Shown here piece by piece: positions 12,401 to 26,300 of a stretch of 64,000 nt of DNA; the first letter of the stretch is position 1, and each line of letters starts with the position of its first letter. Below the pieces are notes generated by a model. The model was not told the origin of the DNA and made no database searches. It saw only the letters and a list, made by a program, of their open reading frames with translations. The stretch is taken from NCBI GenBank assembly GCA_028752905.1, contig JAQNBH010000010.1, forward strand, positions 23,806,244-23,870,243. Direction: 5' to 3'. This stretch comes from Cladorhizidae sp. MBARI D1340-BT2. Lineage: Eukaryota; Porifera; Demospongiae; Poecilosclerida; Cladorhizidae. The position numbers and the translations under genes are program-made.

Positions 12401-15400
12401 AAGAAATGTTTGGAGATTTTTTAGCTTAGTTTCAGCTGAAGCAATTATTTCTGCAGCTAAAAAGCTGTCGATGTAAGTTCTAGCTAAAATATGAGCTTCG
12501 CTTGGGAGCCACAATCTTGAAATAGGTGTCGAATTGGATTGCTCCTATGTATATACACTCAGGATCTTTTTGGACTATTTTGGGGGATTTGTTAGTTTTG
12601 TTTAGCTTCAATTCCCAAGCTTCTTTCAAGAATGTGCACAGGATAATTCAAGAACTAAATAATCATAGCTCTGTGCTAATGGTATCACTGATGTCAATAT
12701 ATTTGACACATTACAGCTGCAAGGGTTATTCATGACTATGATTACAGGGGTAGTTATATCTGGTGGGAAGGGGAGGGTGGAGGGGGGAAGGGGGGATCTT
12801 ACTACTTAGTATGAGCATTTTCTTCGTTCATTATTCCCAATGAAGGCTGAGCATCTGGTCGAAACATTCAGCAAGTACATAATTCAAGTTGATCATTGGG
12901 TCATGTATCTTAAATCTCAGCTAGAACTGGCTTTGGCCTTGTAATAAACTGTGTCTTCTGCTATTTTGACCCGCAAAACACTTCCCTTTGGGAAGGTAAA
13001 GCGTTGAGCTTAAAAAAATGTTAAAACAGTGAATTTTTATCTTCAAGATTGGAGAGTGCTGCTCTATATGTTTTACCCCTGTTTTAAAATGGTAGCCGAA
13101 ATCTGTTGTTGAAAAAAATATCCGGTCAGAGAAAACTATTTCTCTTGGTGGTGATAATGTATAAGTGATACTTAACCGACTGCCATCAAGAGTGCCCACA
13201 AAAGAAAATTCCATGTTGTTCACAAATATTGTTCACAAATATAGTTTGCAGATTGCTCTTGCAACTTTGATTAGAGAGTTTGCGAATTAAATTTTTTAAT
13301 TGCACTCACCTAAAGCAGATCCAGGTGATGTAGAGATCACAAGAGTTACATCACGCTGTAGAGTACCATTTAGGACTGCAACTGCTACTGTTACCATGTC
13401 ATCATTCTCATTCACAGTGTAAGATGTAGCGATGAAACCAATAGTAGCAACTACAAATATATGAACAAATAAACATCATTGAGATATTTTGCTGCTTTTG
13501 ATAACGGCATCTTTGTGGTCAAATTTTTTCATCTTTAGCATGAAAAATTCTATCAAGGCTGCTATACATCAAGACAATTACCCTTCATTATGGCTGTGCA
13601 CTATGCGAACAAATACACACACAAATTACCCCACAAAAAATTAAAACATGGCTGTAAGTAAATATCTTTGAAGTCATTACACACACATATACTATACTGA
13701 CAATAAATCTGCAAATTTACACTAATATTAATTTTCTTCCTGTGTGTGTGCATGTGTATATGTGTGCATCTATGTGTAGTTTGTATATGTGTATGTGCAC
13801 ATGTGTATGTGTGTGCATGTGGGTATCTCGCATGTGTGTGGTGTTCCTATATTATTGTATAAACAATTGCCAAAATATTTTTCCTAGTTTTTTATTGCTA
13901 TCCATAAAAGCTCCCACTTTGTATATTGGAAAAAATAATTCTCACTCATCTGCAACATATTCAATCACATCACACAAAAAGTGAGAAAGTTTATGATCAA
14001 TAGGTTGTATGCAAGCTCTAGAGCGGTGGCCAGAACTAGCCTTCTTTTGAGTAAAAAATGGTAGCTACTACTGCCAGGGATTGTCAGCTGGTAGCAATTA
14101 ACTTCCAAAAAGTAAATAGGTGAAAGGCCATGAAAAGTTAGAGTGGTGCCACTACTATGGTGGCTAGCCTGCATAGTTGATGTGGAGAAAAGAAGAAAGA
14201 TACCTTAATAACCTTCTCAACATTTGGACTAGAGCATCTAATCGAAATATCAAGAGAATACAATTTCAAGTTGATTATTGAGAAGGTTATTATAATGTTA
14301 TTATGTCAACTGAGAGTTCATTGAGCCAGCATCAGTACCTGTCTTGTGTCAAGCTAGTTCTCTGATCATAAAGCTCACTGACAGTAACTGAACATGAACA
14401 ATCGATGCATCATTAGAAATTAGGCATAGGATTACTTATGACAAATAATTGGGATGCAGTTTAAATGGAGCTTTTAAAATATATAATAGCCTATGTACCA
14501 TCATCATCCAGAATTCTTATCTCAGTGACATTTGGTGAAACGATAACTCCTGATTGTGTTGTCCTCAAAAACACAGTAAATGACTCAACATCTTCCAAAA
14601 TGCTGTCATTAGTGATGCCAATTTCTACACACATTCTACGAGCTTCGGGCAAGTTTCCAGGTCCAGTATCAAATCCAAAGTGGCCTCTTACTGTCATAAA
14701 GTCATCACCATCTGTACAACAAGAGTATTGCTACAGTAACTTCAGTTAGTACTAAACATTATTACTATACAATGCAGGCAATACACAATTTAATATTTGG
14801 AAGGTACAGGGTCAGAATATGCACAAGCATCTGGCCATGTGCTGAGACTGTGTGATGAACTCACTTGCAGGAAAGAGGTATCAAGCAACCGAATTATCAC
14901 TCAACACCAAAAATAGCACACACAATAATTCATAGTACTCAGTGTTCAGTTGCAAAGAACACCACATAAAAGTTATGCTTGGGACTATATATAAGTCAAT
15001 CTCATGTGTACTATACAGCTGGGCCAATGAACTAGTACCCGAAGGTTATAAACTAGCTAGTGATAAATTTACCACTTTCCTCGCGCTTTCTCGCTTTATC
15101 TAACAAATTCATGTTGTGTTGATCATGTGCAAGGGAGCATCGACATTCTTGTTGTCTTTGCCACAAGAGTAACTACTTTATTGAAAAGGAATATGGTGCA
15201 AGACAAGACTACAATGGATCAGGCAACTGCTCTTGTCCTTCATTTTTTTCTATCCTTTCTAGTGAATGGTCAGTCTGGATATTGAAGGGTTGTCCTGACT
15301 AGCATACTCAAAATGCACTCAGTTGTATCCCTATGCAATCCTTCATCACAGTTGAATAATGTTCTTTACATGGAGAAAGTTTCCTACTGAAGCAGCCAAT

Positions 15401-18400
15401 AGGGTGACGTGCTTCAGTTTGACACATATTTTTTTAGAGTAAAAGGTTTGTCAAATTCTGGGCTCCTCAGGACCGGCTCAGCACATAAATAGTGTCTCTT
15501 TCTGGGTAGTAAATTCCCTGCCACAACCTTTCTTCCTAGTTAGATCTGGAAAAGGAGCTGTATGCTGACAAGGTCTTGTATGAACTTCCAATAATATCCG
15601 GTTAAGCCCAAGAATGGCCTGACTTCCTTCTTGATACTGGAACACTGATGTTCTACTGTTACAATAACCGTCTCAATAATCGACTTGAAATTGTATTCTC
15701 TCAATTCGACTAGATTCTCTAGCCTTCATTATTCCTGATGAAGGCTAGAGCATCTAGTCGAAGAATACAATTTCAGGTCGATTATTGAGAGGGTTATTGT
15801 AACTGAAAGAGTGTACTGGTGCTAATCTCATTCTGGATGCTTTTAGTTTTATACTTCACTGCCAACAGCATGTCAGGGAAACATACTGTGCCATTCCAAA
15901 CTGACACTTGTGTAACTTTCACAGCTTTCTTAGTCTTTGCAGCACTTTACAAACGTAGTCCAGGTTTTTATTCCAAATGGAGCTGTAGAAGATGGCATCA
16001 TCCAGGTATGCTGCTGAGAAAGCATCCACTCTTTATTAGCCTTAAAGTGTGGGTGCTCCTTGAAAACCAAATGGCAAGACTGTGAACTGGTGAAGTGCAT
16101 AGGATGTAGCAAGATCTCATCTTGAGAACTCTTGGTGAAATGCCTAAGTCTGTATTGTCATAAATGAACAGATTAATCCAAGATGATCAATCAAATCATC
16201 TATGCGGGGCATAGGATATGTAGCTTATCTGTTTTAAGGTGTTGAGCTTGCAATAGTTACTGCAGAATTGTATATAGTAAGAGAACAATTGGCTCATTGG
16301 AAAACTTCTGGATAATCCTGCATTCAAACATTTCCTGTTTCCTTTCTTATTATAATTATCCTTAAGTGCAAGAACTAAGCAACATGGAAGAAGTTTCAGT
16401 GGGCAATCAAAAGTTCTGGATTGTGGGGATGTTCCACTTCTGCAGCATGTTGATATGGAATGTGGACACTCTGCGATGCTGATAGTGACAATCTCATAAG
16501 TTATTGGAGAGATTCATTTCTTCATGGGTATGACTCCTGCCATTACTGGTAGTAGATGGTAACTGGACCAACTTCTGCTCTCCGACTTGCAACTGTCTCT
16601 CTCTGGCATCAATGTAATACAGCCATTTTTCTGTTTCTCTTCAAAACTTTGATGAATTATTTTAAGACATCCGATCTAGCTTATTCTTTATGGAGAGGAT
16701 ATAAGTAACTAAACTTTCACAGGTTTTTTACACACACCCCACTCCTTGAGAAGATCCATGCAGTGGTCCATTCATAGACCAGCTCAAAGAGAGAGAACGC
16801 TTGCCAGTAAACAAATAGGAAAAATGGTATAAGATACACCTGCTCTTTCTTTGGTAACATCCTTACAAAGTGAAATTTTGACAACCTGGTTAAATCTTTT
16901 GAGACTCATCAGTCCAGGGGGTTGAACAATAGACCTTCAACAGCTGACACAATACAGTTAGTAGGCAACATGTCTTCATGTCCAAAGTGATATTATTCAC
17001 ATGCTTACTTTTAACCACTCCAGATTTTGAAAACCTTGGGTCTGTTTGACGTTGCTGATCCAGAGGAACAACTTTGCCATAAAGAACTGGCTTTCTTTAG
17101 CAGTTAGTGCATCACCATTTGACAGTCAAAGAACTTCACTTTTCTCCACTCTGTCTTAATTTTAGCAACTTCATTAATTCTGCTCTTCATGGCATTGTCC
17201 GCAACTACATTCCTGAAGTATGCAGGAGTGTGACCTTTCTTCTGACAATAGTGTAACTTGGACACACCTTCTGCATGGGTACCTTCTCCCCTTGGTATCC
17301 AACTCATGCTGACTTCTCTTGTCATCTGCATACTAATCAGTGGATGGAGCAGCTTAGGATTTTTCTCATTAACCCAGATATGCACTTCCCTGGGTTCCTT
17401 GCTTATCAACTGTTCTATCAGCAACATTTCTCTAGAATTTCTTGACTGCTTCCCATGTGGTCTCCCATCCAATTTTGCAGAAGATCCACCACTCTTACTG
17501 CTAGCTCTTTATAAGTCTCCTTCCTTTCAGAGGATCCTTTCAAAATTGCTGCTGGAATGTCATTTTACACTGTCATAAAATAGCACTTTTCACTGTTGCA
17601 AAATCATCTACTTCATCATCAGTGTGCCTTTTAGCTCGTCTTGTTAGGTTAGGGCTAGTTTGTATGCCTATTGCTCTGGCCTGATTTCTTATGCCATCAT
17701 GATCTGCTCAAAAGTAGTCGGGCAGACGTACATAACACAGCTAGGTTGAGTTTATATCTTAACTTCACTGGTCTTGGGTGCAGCCATCGCTCTGCCACTT
17801 TCAAATCTCGCCTCTGCTCTAATGCTCTGTTCTGAGACTGTCCATTTCAATGCCATCCAGTCTGTAGTTTTCTTCTCTTGAATTCCCATTGGCTTCTAGA
17901 AAGACTCCTATTGCTCATAAAGCTCTTATAAATCTGGAAATACAGGCAAGGAGAGAGAGCCAACTCAGTTCACTGCGTATTCCACTGCCTTCTGAAGCCA
18001 ATAGATGATCTTGTAACTGTATGCTCCAATTGTTAGAGCTCATCTTTGAAGCTGAGTGAGTGGCAGTCTTTTGGTAAGAGCGAATGTCAAAAGTCCTACC
18101 ACAGAGTTGCTGTTGGAACACTTCTTGATGGCAAACATTGCTAATCCTTCTGGTTGAAATGTGAATACCATTTCTCAGCTGGAGATGAATTTTCATCATA
18201 TGGGACAAGACTGTCTCGATGCGATATGATGATCCATCACAGCTCAATATGAGAATGGACAGTAGCTCAGGTAAGGAAACTTAAACCTCAAATTTCTTGA
18301 AAGCATTTTCTTGGCTTGATCTCAAACTCCATTTTGATCTTTTTGTGTAGCATATGGTGAAGTGGGGTTAAGATGACGAAATTTGGCAAAATCATTCCCT

Positions 18401-19999
18401 TAATAGTTCCAATGATATCCACTGAGAAATAACTTGGAGCTGCTAGTACAGCTTGTGGCTTGGTAGTCCTTCACATGTGATCTGTCTTAAATCAACTGAT
18501 GTCATAGAAAAGCATATTTTGTGTCATTTTAACCATAAATTCTTGAGATGCTCTGACTCCATGCATCTTCTCATAACAGATAGTAACATACACATATTAT
18601 AAGGCATTGGTGCAGACGATACTCCAAATGTTAGGAAGTTTGTACCAGAACAGACTCTTTTTCGTATTGATCATGGTTAGCTTCCGATGTTCTACATCTA
18701 ATTGCATGTAGGGATATGCTAGGTCTAGCTTTGAGAACAATGTCCCTTTGAGAAAGATGCTAGCTGGTTATCAATATGAGGTAGACAGAGTGTAGGTGTT
18801 AACAAGTGCCACTTAATTTGGTGTCACTTCACAGGTGCAAATGGACACCTCATCTTCGATCACTGGGAAAATGGATGCTTCCCAGTCTGAGAATCTAATG
18901 GCACATTCCTCTCACTATTCAGTTGAGCTCGAACCTTCTGGCATAGTGCAAAATGTAACTTTGTCTTGACTTGCAGAACTTGGGACATGCTTTCCATGTG
19001 AACCCTCACCTGAATATCCCTTGCACATCCAAAACAATGATAAATATCTGTCTAACACTTCACTACAAGAATGCAGTGGATGTAGCCCGGTCTGGATATC
19101 CTTCAGCCAGTCCTGACCCAAGAGGCTTGGCCATCCACTACAAGTAAGCTCAGCTGCTTGGAATGGTTATTGAGGTGGATATCAACACCTTAATTTGGAT
19201 AGCTTCTCCAGTGTATGTTCATAGACGGAATAACATAGGGTTCATCGTGGTATTTTCCTAAACAGTGGTAGGTTTTATCATTGATGATGGACATAGTAAT
19301 TGGAAGAATATGTTGCTTCAGATTTATTTTTTTATTATCTGTGTAGGCTATTCCTTTCCATCCTGGCAATAGATTTAGTATACGTTTAAGCATCTGGCTG
19401 TGGACACCAAGATTAGATGCTGTGATGCATTAGATAATTCAGTCTTCCAATAGTACAATTTTTAAAAAATGGTGGGGAGGAGGTGCCAGTTTACTACTTT
19501 AGTGAAGGTGTTTTGGAATTAGAAAGCCAAAAATCACTTATGATGCTAAGAAGCTGATTTTAGCCATAGAGTGCTACCACACTACTTGATATAAGTACAA
19601 TTTGCAATACTTGTTTGGTATGCACACATTAAAAGTGCATTATATGCATGCTGATGATTGGGCAAATTTGAGTCGAATATTGAGAAAGTCATTGCATCTA
19701 TCTTATATATATATATAGGCTAATGACTACACTCATGCATGCCTGAATGACTTATACCTGCACTGCCCATCACTGTGGTATACATCAACATTATAGTCGA
19801 ACCAAGTGGCTCGGTGATGGGAGGGTTGGTGATGGCTACACATACTTCCTGATATCCAGCAGACTCAATTATGGAATATAATGTCCTTTCAAATCCAATG
19901 ATTACAGCTATAAGAAAACAAGAAAAACATTGTTTGCTTTCATTATTTAGTCCTATGAAGCATAATAATAATAATAATAATAACACAGCATTCAGACAA

Positions 20000-20096
<97 letters not shown>

Positions 20097-20276
20097 TATT
20101 ATTACTATTATTATTACTATTATTATTATTATTACTATATATTACTTACTCTATTACTATTATTACTATCATTATTACTGCTACTATTAATTACTCTATT
20201 ACTATTACTATTATTATTACTATTATTATTATTATTATTATTACTATTACTTACTCTATTATTATTACTATTACTA

Positions 20277-20307
<31 letters not shown>

Positions 20308-23300
20308 TATTATTACTATTATTATTATTATTACTATTACTTACTCTATTACTATTACCACTCTATTACTATTACTATTATTATTACTATTATTATTATT
20401 ATTACTATTACTTACTCTATTACTATCACTATTACTATTATTATTGTTGTTGTTGTTGTTATTATTATTATTATTATTATTAATTTTATTATTATTATCA
20501 GAACTTGATGACATATTACTACAGGAAGTAATTCAAGCTACAATTGTCAATAGTTGTCGTAATTTCCAGATAACCTTCTTGCCGCTTAATAGGAATTTCC
20601 AGTCCTTTGCTAGCCTTCTAGTAGTGCAAGTAATTCCTCCATGGGCTCTAAGGTCAAAAACACTTTCTGATGTACCCAAATTAGCAAGCCTATATCACAA
20701 AAATTGTAAGGAGCTTCTCATCATGAAGTTTGTCCAAATAATTCTGTAGATAAATATGCTTCGAGGAGTCAAGTCAGATGCAAAATATGCTTAAGTGGTC
20801 ATCAATAGCTCCTTCTTAATTTGCTTCCAGACACTTAGCTACTCCTTCGTAATCTTTCGAGTCTTTCTTGTCTGGTTTGAAAAATTAGCTCCTTCTCGAC
20901 TAGCTCGTGAGATTAGCTCCTCAGTTCTAGCTCCCTCTAAAATGATTGTGGGAAGTATTTGTTTTTATTTTTCTGTAGGTGTGCATTATTAAGTGTAAGC
21001 GGTTATTCTTAGTTGTGCCCATTTTCATACATAATTTGAACAATTCATTCTCTTGTCATGAGCGTATTGTATGCTCCATTAAAAAAAATTCTTCTAGATT
21101 TACCCCAGGTATAGTACAGTGGTACCAGCTAATTAAGAGGGACCTATTATTATATCAGCAAGCTGATGGGGGGGGGGGGGGGGGAAGCAAGATCATTAGA
21201 AGCTGTGCTGAGATCATAAAAAATTGGGGGGCAGGCCCAATGTTCGGTCTTCATTGGGGCAAATTAAAAAAGGAAAACAATGCAATGCATGCACACTCGC
21301 TGGCAACGTGTGTTTCAACAAATGCATGTCAATCATGAATTATCGGAACCTCATCTACGCTTGTACTTTATATAATTTATTTTCTTTTGGTACATATTTA
21401 TGTACCAACAGAGAATGAAATGAAAAATGTGAATAATCAGCATGCAAATTGACATGAAATTGTTATAGCTGTGTCCCAGCCATTCACTTTGATGAAGCTA
21501 TAAGTTAGTCTTCCAAAACCATAATTATTTGAAATGCAAGTGTATTCATAACACTATAGTTTATTAATGGGTATAAAATATATATTGGGGAAAAAACAGT
21601 ACACATCTACTTACGATCATTATCAAGAATTCTACAGAGAGCAAGATAGCGCTCTGCATGATCGATTAATCTTGGGTTAGTAGCATTAAGTACTTCAAAA
21701 AAAACAATAAATATCTGCTCCGTGTTTTCATTAATTTCATCATCCACAATCGAAATGAAGGCATCAACATTAGTAACTGTATTAGAACCCTCATCAGCAG
21801 GCATGGTCACCTCGAAAACAGTGGTGTTGAAATCTGCTTCATCTGTGAGTAAGAAATAACACAATAATCATGACCTGAAGGAGAGAAGGGGGGGGAAGCA
21901 GTTTCTCATGTTTCACTTGTAGATAAGGTTGTAGATAAGTTATCCTTTTCCCTTGAAGTAGCAATAGCTAGGTATGATGATGTGCTGACAAAACTTATAA
22001 TAGGGAAATCTTTGTATAGAGAGACACTGCAGTGCTTGGTGGCTTCTCTAAAGTTATTGCAGAAGTGAAAGAAGAGAGCTACAGCTTGGATACAGCTATA
22101 GTCGGGCATGAAGCGGGAAAGTCGCTGGCTAACCACAGCATGATTGCTACTGGCTTTCAAGTTCACAGAGGTGCAAGTGTCACTGCAATTTCAGTCGAAG
22201 CTTATTGGAAGCTTGGACATCAGCACTCAAACCAGATATGACACTGTTTGGCCCTCCTCAATGATTACTGGGGTGGGTTATATAGAAATGCAAAAGAACA
22301 AAACAGAACAGACCAACTATGAAGACTAGAGCATCTCGTCGAAATGTTGAGTGAATAAAAATTGATGTTGATTATTGAGAAAGTGATTTTAATATATCTA
22401 TATATCATTGCATTGAATCTGGCTAGCAGAACTGTCAGCAAACCACACACCAAAATCAAAATTGTGGACAAGTTTACAAGGATTTTCTGAAGGTAACAGA
22501 AACTTAGCGGATCAAAGTATCTGATAGATGTCAACTACTTCTCAAAGTACCCCAAAGTCATTGATCTGAAATCCACAACATCTTTGGGTATCACTGAGGC
22601 ATTCAAGTCACTGAGGCATTCAAGTCCATCTTTTTTATCATGGTATCCCAGAGACACTAATAAGTCGTAATGACTCTCAGTACAAATCATCTGTATTTTC
22701 AGAAAACCTGCCATATATTACCTACAAACTAATGGCCATGTTGAAGAAAGTGCCCAAAGGTGCAAAGCAATCATCCTTAGCTATCCCTCAACTCCTCTAA
22801 CCTCAACCGTGTGAACTATGGACTACTGGGATGAAAAGATAGGGCATACCTACCCCAAATCAAGGAACACCCACGCCTAAACTGGTCTTATCTGGAGAAA
22901 TTCAAGAAACAAGAATGAGCCTTGAGAGAAATAGAAGGAAAACTTCAACCACAAACACAAATTCCATCCTCGTCTTGTGCACCAGACGGCACCAAGATGC
23001 TCTGAACCAAGACAATGTTGAGTTATCTCCCCAGCTGGTATGCTCCAATCATACATTGCGCACAACTCTGGATGAGCAAAACATAGGAATGATTGTGACC
23101 TCATCATCATTCCAGACAGCCAACCACAAACCAGACAGAGATAACCCATCACTTGAGCAAGATATAACAATGGCTCAGTTCAATTATCAGACTACCTGAA
23201 CAATTATTGGAAAAGGGAGATATCACATGATCCCATCAACACTTATATTGACAATTTGTTCACCACAAGACCAAAATGTGATGCACAAAAAAAACTGAAA

Positions 23301-26300
23301 ACTATCAGAAAATTGACGTTGCACCGTGAATATTTGCACCACTGACTTTTCAGGACACTTAGAATAATCTATAGCTATTGGAAAACTGAAAATTTCATGA
23401 AAAATATTAAATTCCACTGGTGAATTCCACTGGTGTATGTCATTAAATTACTAAAACATGTAGCTGATAAAAAACATCAATGCCTATTTCAGTTTGAAAC
23501 AAGAATATTTATTGATGGACATTGAAAAATTCGTACCAAGTCATGCAACCATGAAGAATTAAGGCCAGTTCACAATATGATGATGGCACAGTTACTGTTA
23601 CAATTGCTCGGCACAATAAAACACTATAGCAGTCCATTGCAGTGGAACTTGACCGTTGATCTCATTACTACCATACTAGAGTGGGGAGTGACCTAGAGTG
23701 GACAGTGACAGCAGTGAAGAAGAGAGGGATTTGATAATGTTTTTTGCTAATAGGAGGGAAAGGAAGAGAAAGATGCTGGAGATCTATAGCTAGCAACTAG
23801 TTATAGTTATAGCCAGGGTAATCTTACCTGACATGCAACCTGCTTCCAAGCATTTTGCTTTGCTCTTACACCCCTATATGTTTTGAAGAGACTTGCCACA
23901 AACATTAGAAACTTCTCACCAATTTAAAATCAGCTCCATTCAATCACCATCTCCTAGCTAAACTGCTGCAGTTTGATCACGTGCTAAATTCTAGCACTGT
24001 GATTGGCTTAATGCAGCATAGCTAACCTGGAAATATATTAGCATGCCATTGAGTTTCATCGCATTTCCTCGCGTTATTTAGTGCACAATATGGCAAACAC
24101 CATGATGCAAAGCTCTGTATGACCTCCATTATATCATGAGCCTGCATCTTATCTAACCTGAATTAGTCTTCCCTGAGAGATATTACTCGTAGCCTGGTTT
24201 ATATTGGATTGGATTCAGCATAGCTACTACGTACTTATATAAAGAGTCCAGACAGCGTGAAATCCTTCAATGAAAAAGTGAGTCTTCACAAACTCGGTTG
24301 CAGTTTGGTGCATCCAGGTAAAATAAACCAGGGAAAGTATACTTTAAGGCACCAGAACAATAGAACATTGCCATTCCCTGTTTTGAGTTTTCTCTTAAAA
24401 CTTTTTTTTTTTAATAAAAATTCATGAAAATACATTCAAAGGATACACAAATGGTATAGTCCTGCTAATGTTAAGGTACCCTGGTTATGAGTTATGATGA
24501 CAAGAACAAAGGTGCAATGTAGTGTTTGAAAGTGATGAGTGAATGGGTCTGTAGGGCCTCTTGAGGTAATTTGTTCCATAAGGTGACAGACCCAGGTACA
24601 AAAGAAAACTTGAATGCCTGCGTCTTAGCATATGGTTGATAAAACTTCAGTTAATGAGAAAGCTACAATATGTATGCTACTGAAGTTGTATGTTGATGGG
24701 ACAATACCTCTCCCTACCCCCACCCCTCTCCCCCACAACTCTCAGATTGAAGGGAAGGATACCTCACTCCAGCCGTAGACTATGGCCATGTATTCCTCAG
24801 AGTTGACAGAGAAGTGCTTATCTCTATCTAGATGTGCTATATAAATGATCCTACAGTGCTATAAGTCATGAGAAAAGTTCTAATTTAGATTGTAAAGTTG
24901 AGGGTGGGTTGTAGGAGGTCTGATGGTAAGGGAGGAGGAAGAAAGAATGGGAGGGGGGAACACAATTAATATTATATTCACATGCTTTATTTTCTAAACT
25001 TTCATGGCTCAGATTCATAAGTTTTTCATCCACTGAGTCATAATGAAATTCATACTTTATAGCATCCTGATGGACACTATTTAAAAGAATATTTCATGGC
25101 TTTACTATAGATACTTTTACCTGAATACCACTTGGTTTATTCTGGTAGTGGTTGTGTATATTTATTTATCTCTCACACGATTATCTAATGTAACATGTAG
25201 TAGATGATTATTCTTGATCTTGCTACAATAAATTGAATGCAATAAAGAACAGCACCCACAATACAACAATGAGTTTGTCTATAGCTGGCAATCTGCTTCC
25301 TAAGCATAGGTGTAATATCCAACTTCTAGTGGTGGAGGGGTGTCTATTGAAAACCAGGTATCACATAAGCTGTGATCTAAACAGTTCCAATGTAATAATC
25401 AACAATAACCTAAAACATAGAATATAACAGTTATGAACACTACTGAACATCCAACGGGTACTCCTAGTATTTACTGCGCATGCGCAAACGAATGCTCCTT
25501 GCATCGCTTTTCTTTGCCTTTGCCGAGGCCTAAGCCCTTCGACAAAACCTAAGCGAGCTACACTTTCTATGAAGAGAAGCTGAAGATTAAGGAAGTGGAT
25601 CTAGGTAGTATACGTACTTTGCCAGCCATAGCAAGGGAGTTTGGAATTGGTAAACTAATGTGACAGACATTGCAGAAAAATAGTCCCGCTGATGCCGGCC
25701 TCACTTCCCATGTGTTACTGAATCCTCTTACATATCTTTCTTGTCCAAACTCTTCTTTAGCCACATGAGACTTGATTTCCTTCAAGTCAGAGAGAACATT
25801 ATGAAGTATGCTGCTAATGCTACACCCAATGAACTTGGTACTTCTACGTGAACTTCACTCTTTAGCAGCAAGGAAGAGACGATTTCTTAAAACAAACACA
25901 CATTACTGATGTCTGTAAATGTTAGTGGATGCACTACAGACATACTTGGTGTAATGGTGATTGCCAGCGATTTAAATTAAATATATGCATAATGTATGGC
26001 ATTGCATTTAGGTAACTGTAGAGGTGAAAGAGTCTTATAACAGAAAAGGTTGTCAAACACCTGAAAAAGAGCAGATATTTGATATTTACACAATTGTAAA
26101 ACTCATGTATGTTAAACAGCATGACATTGCTATTATGTTAACGTTTCAGAGTGATGGATATTTCAGAATTACGAACACTAATTTCCCCCCAAGGGGTTCA
26201 TAATTCTGAGGTTCCACTGTATACTAATGCTCCATAACAATATCTATCTTACCAGCTTGAACAGGAGAATCGGGGTTTCCCACTAATGCAGCAGGAACAT

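Noticed and set aside
12921..13223. 100-codon minus frame just downstream of minus exon 10
   Set aside because: It does not resemble a Calx-beta half, has no matching exon in the plus paralog, and lacks a clear acceptor. It is probably intron sequence open by chance or an unrecognised repeat.
19871..20749. 292-codon plus-strand frame rich in Leu, Ile and Thr
   Set aside because: Produced by the (TTA)n tract. The flanking codons overlap minus exon 8 and have no family similarity.
25567..25785. 72-codon minus frame with CNVCH
   Set aside because: It suggested a zinc-finger fragment, but only one C-x2-C pair is present and no partner His/Cys arrangement or domain context supports it.
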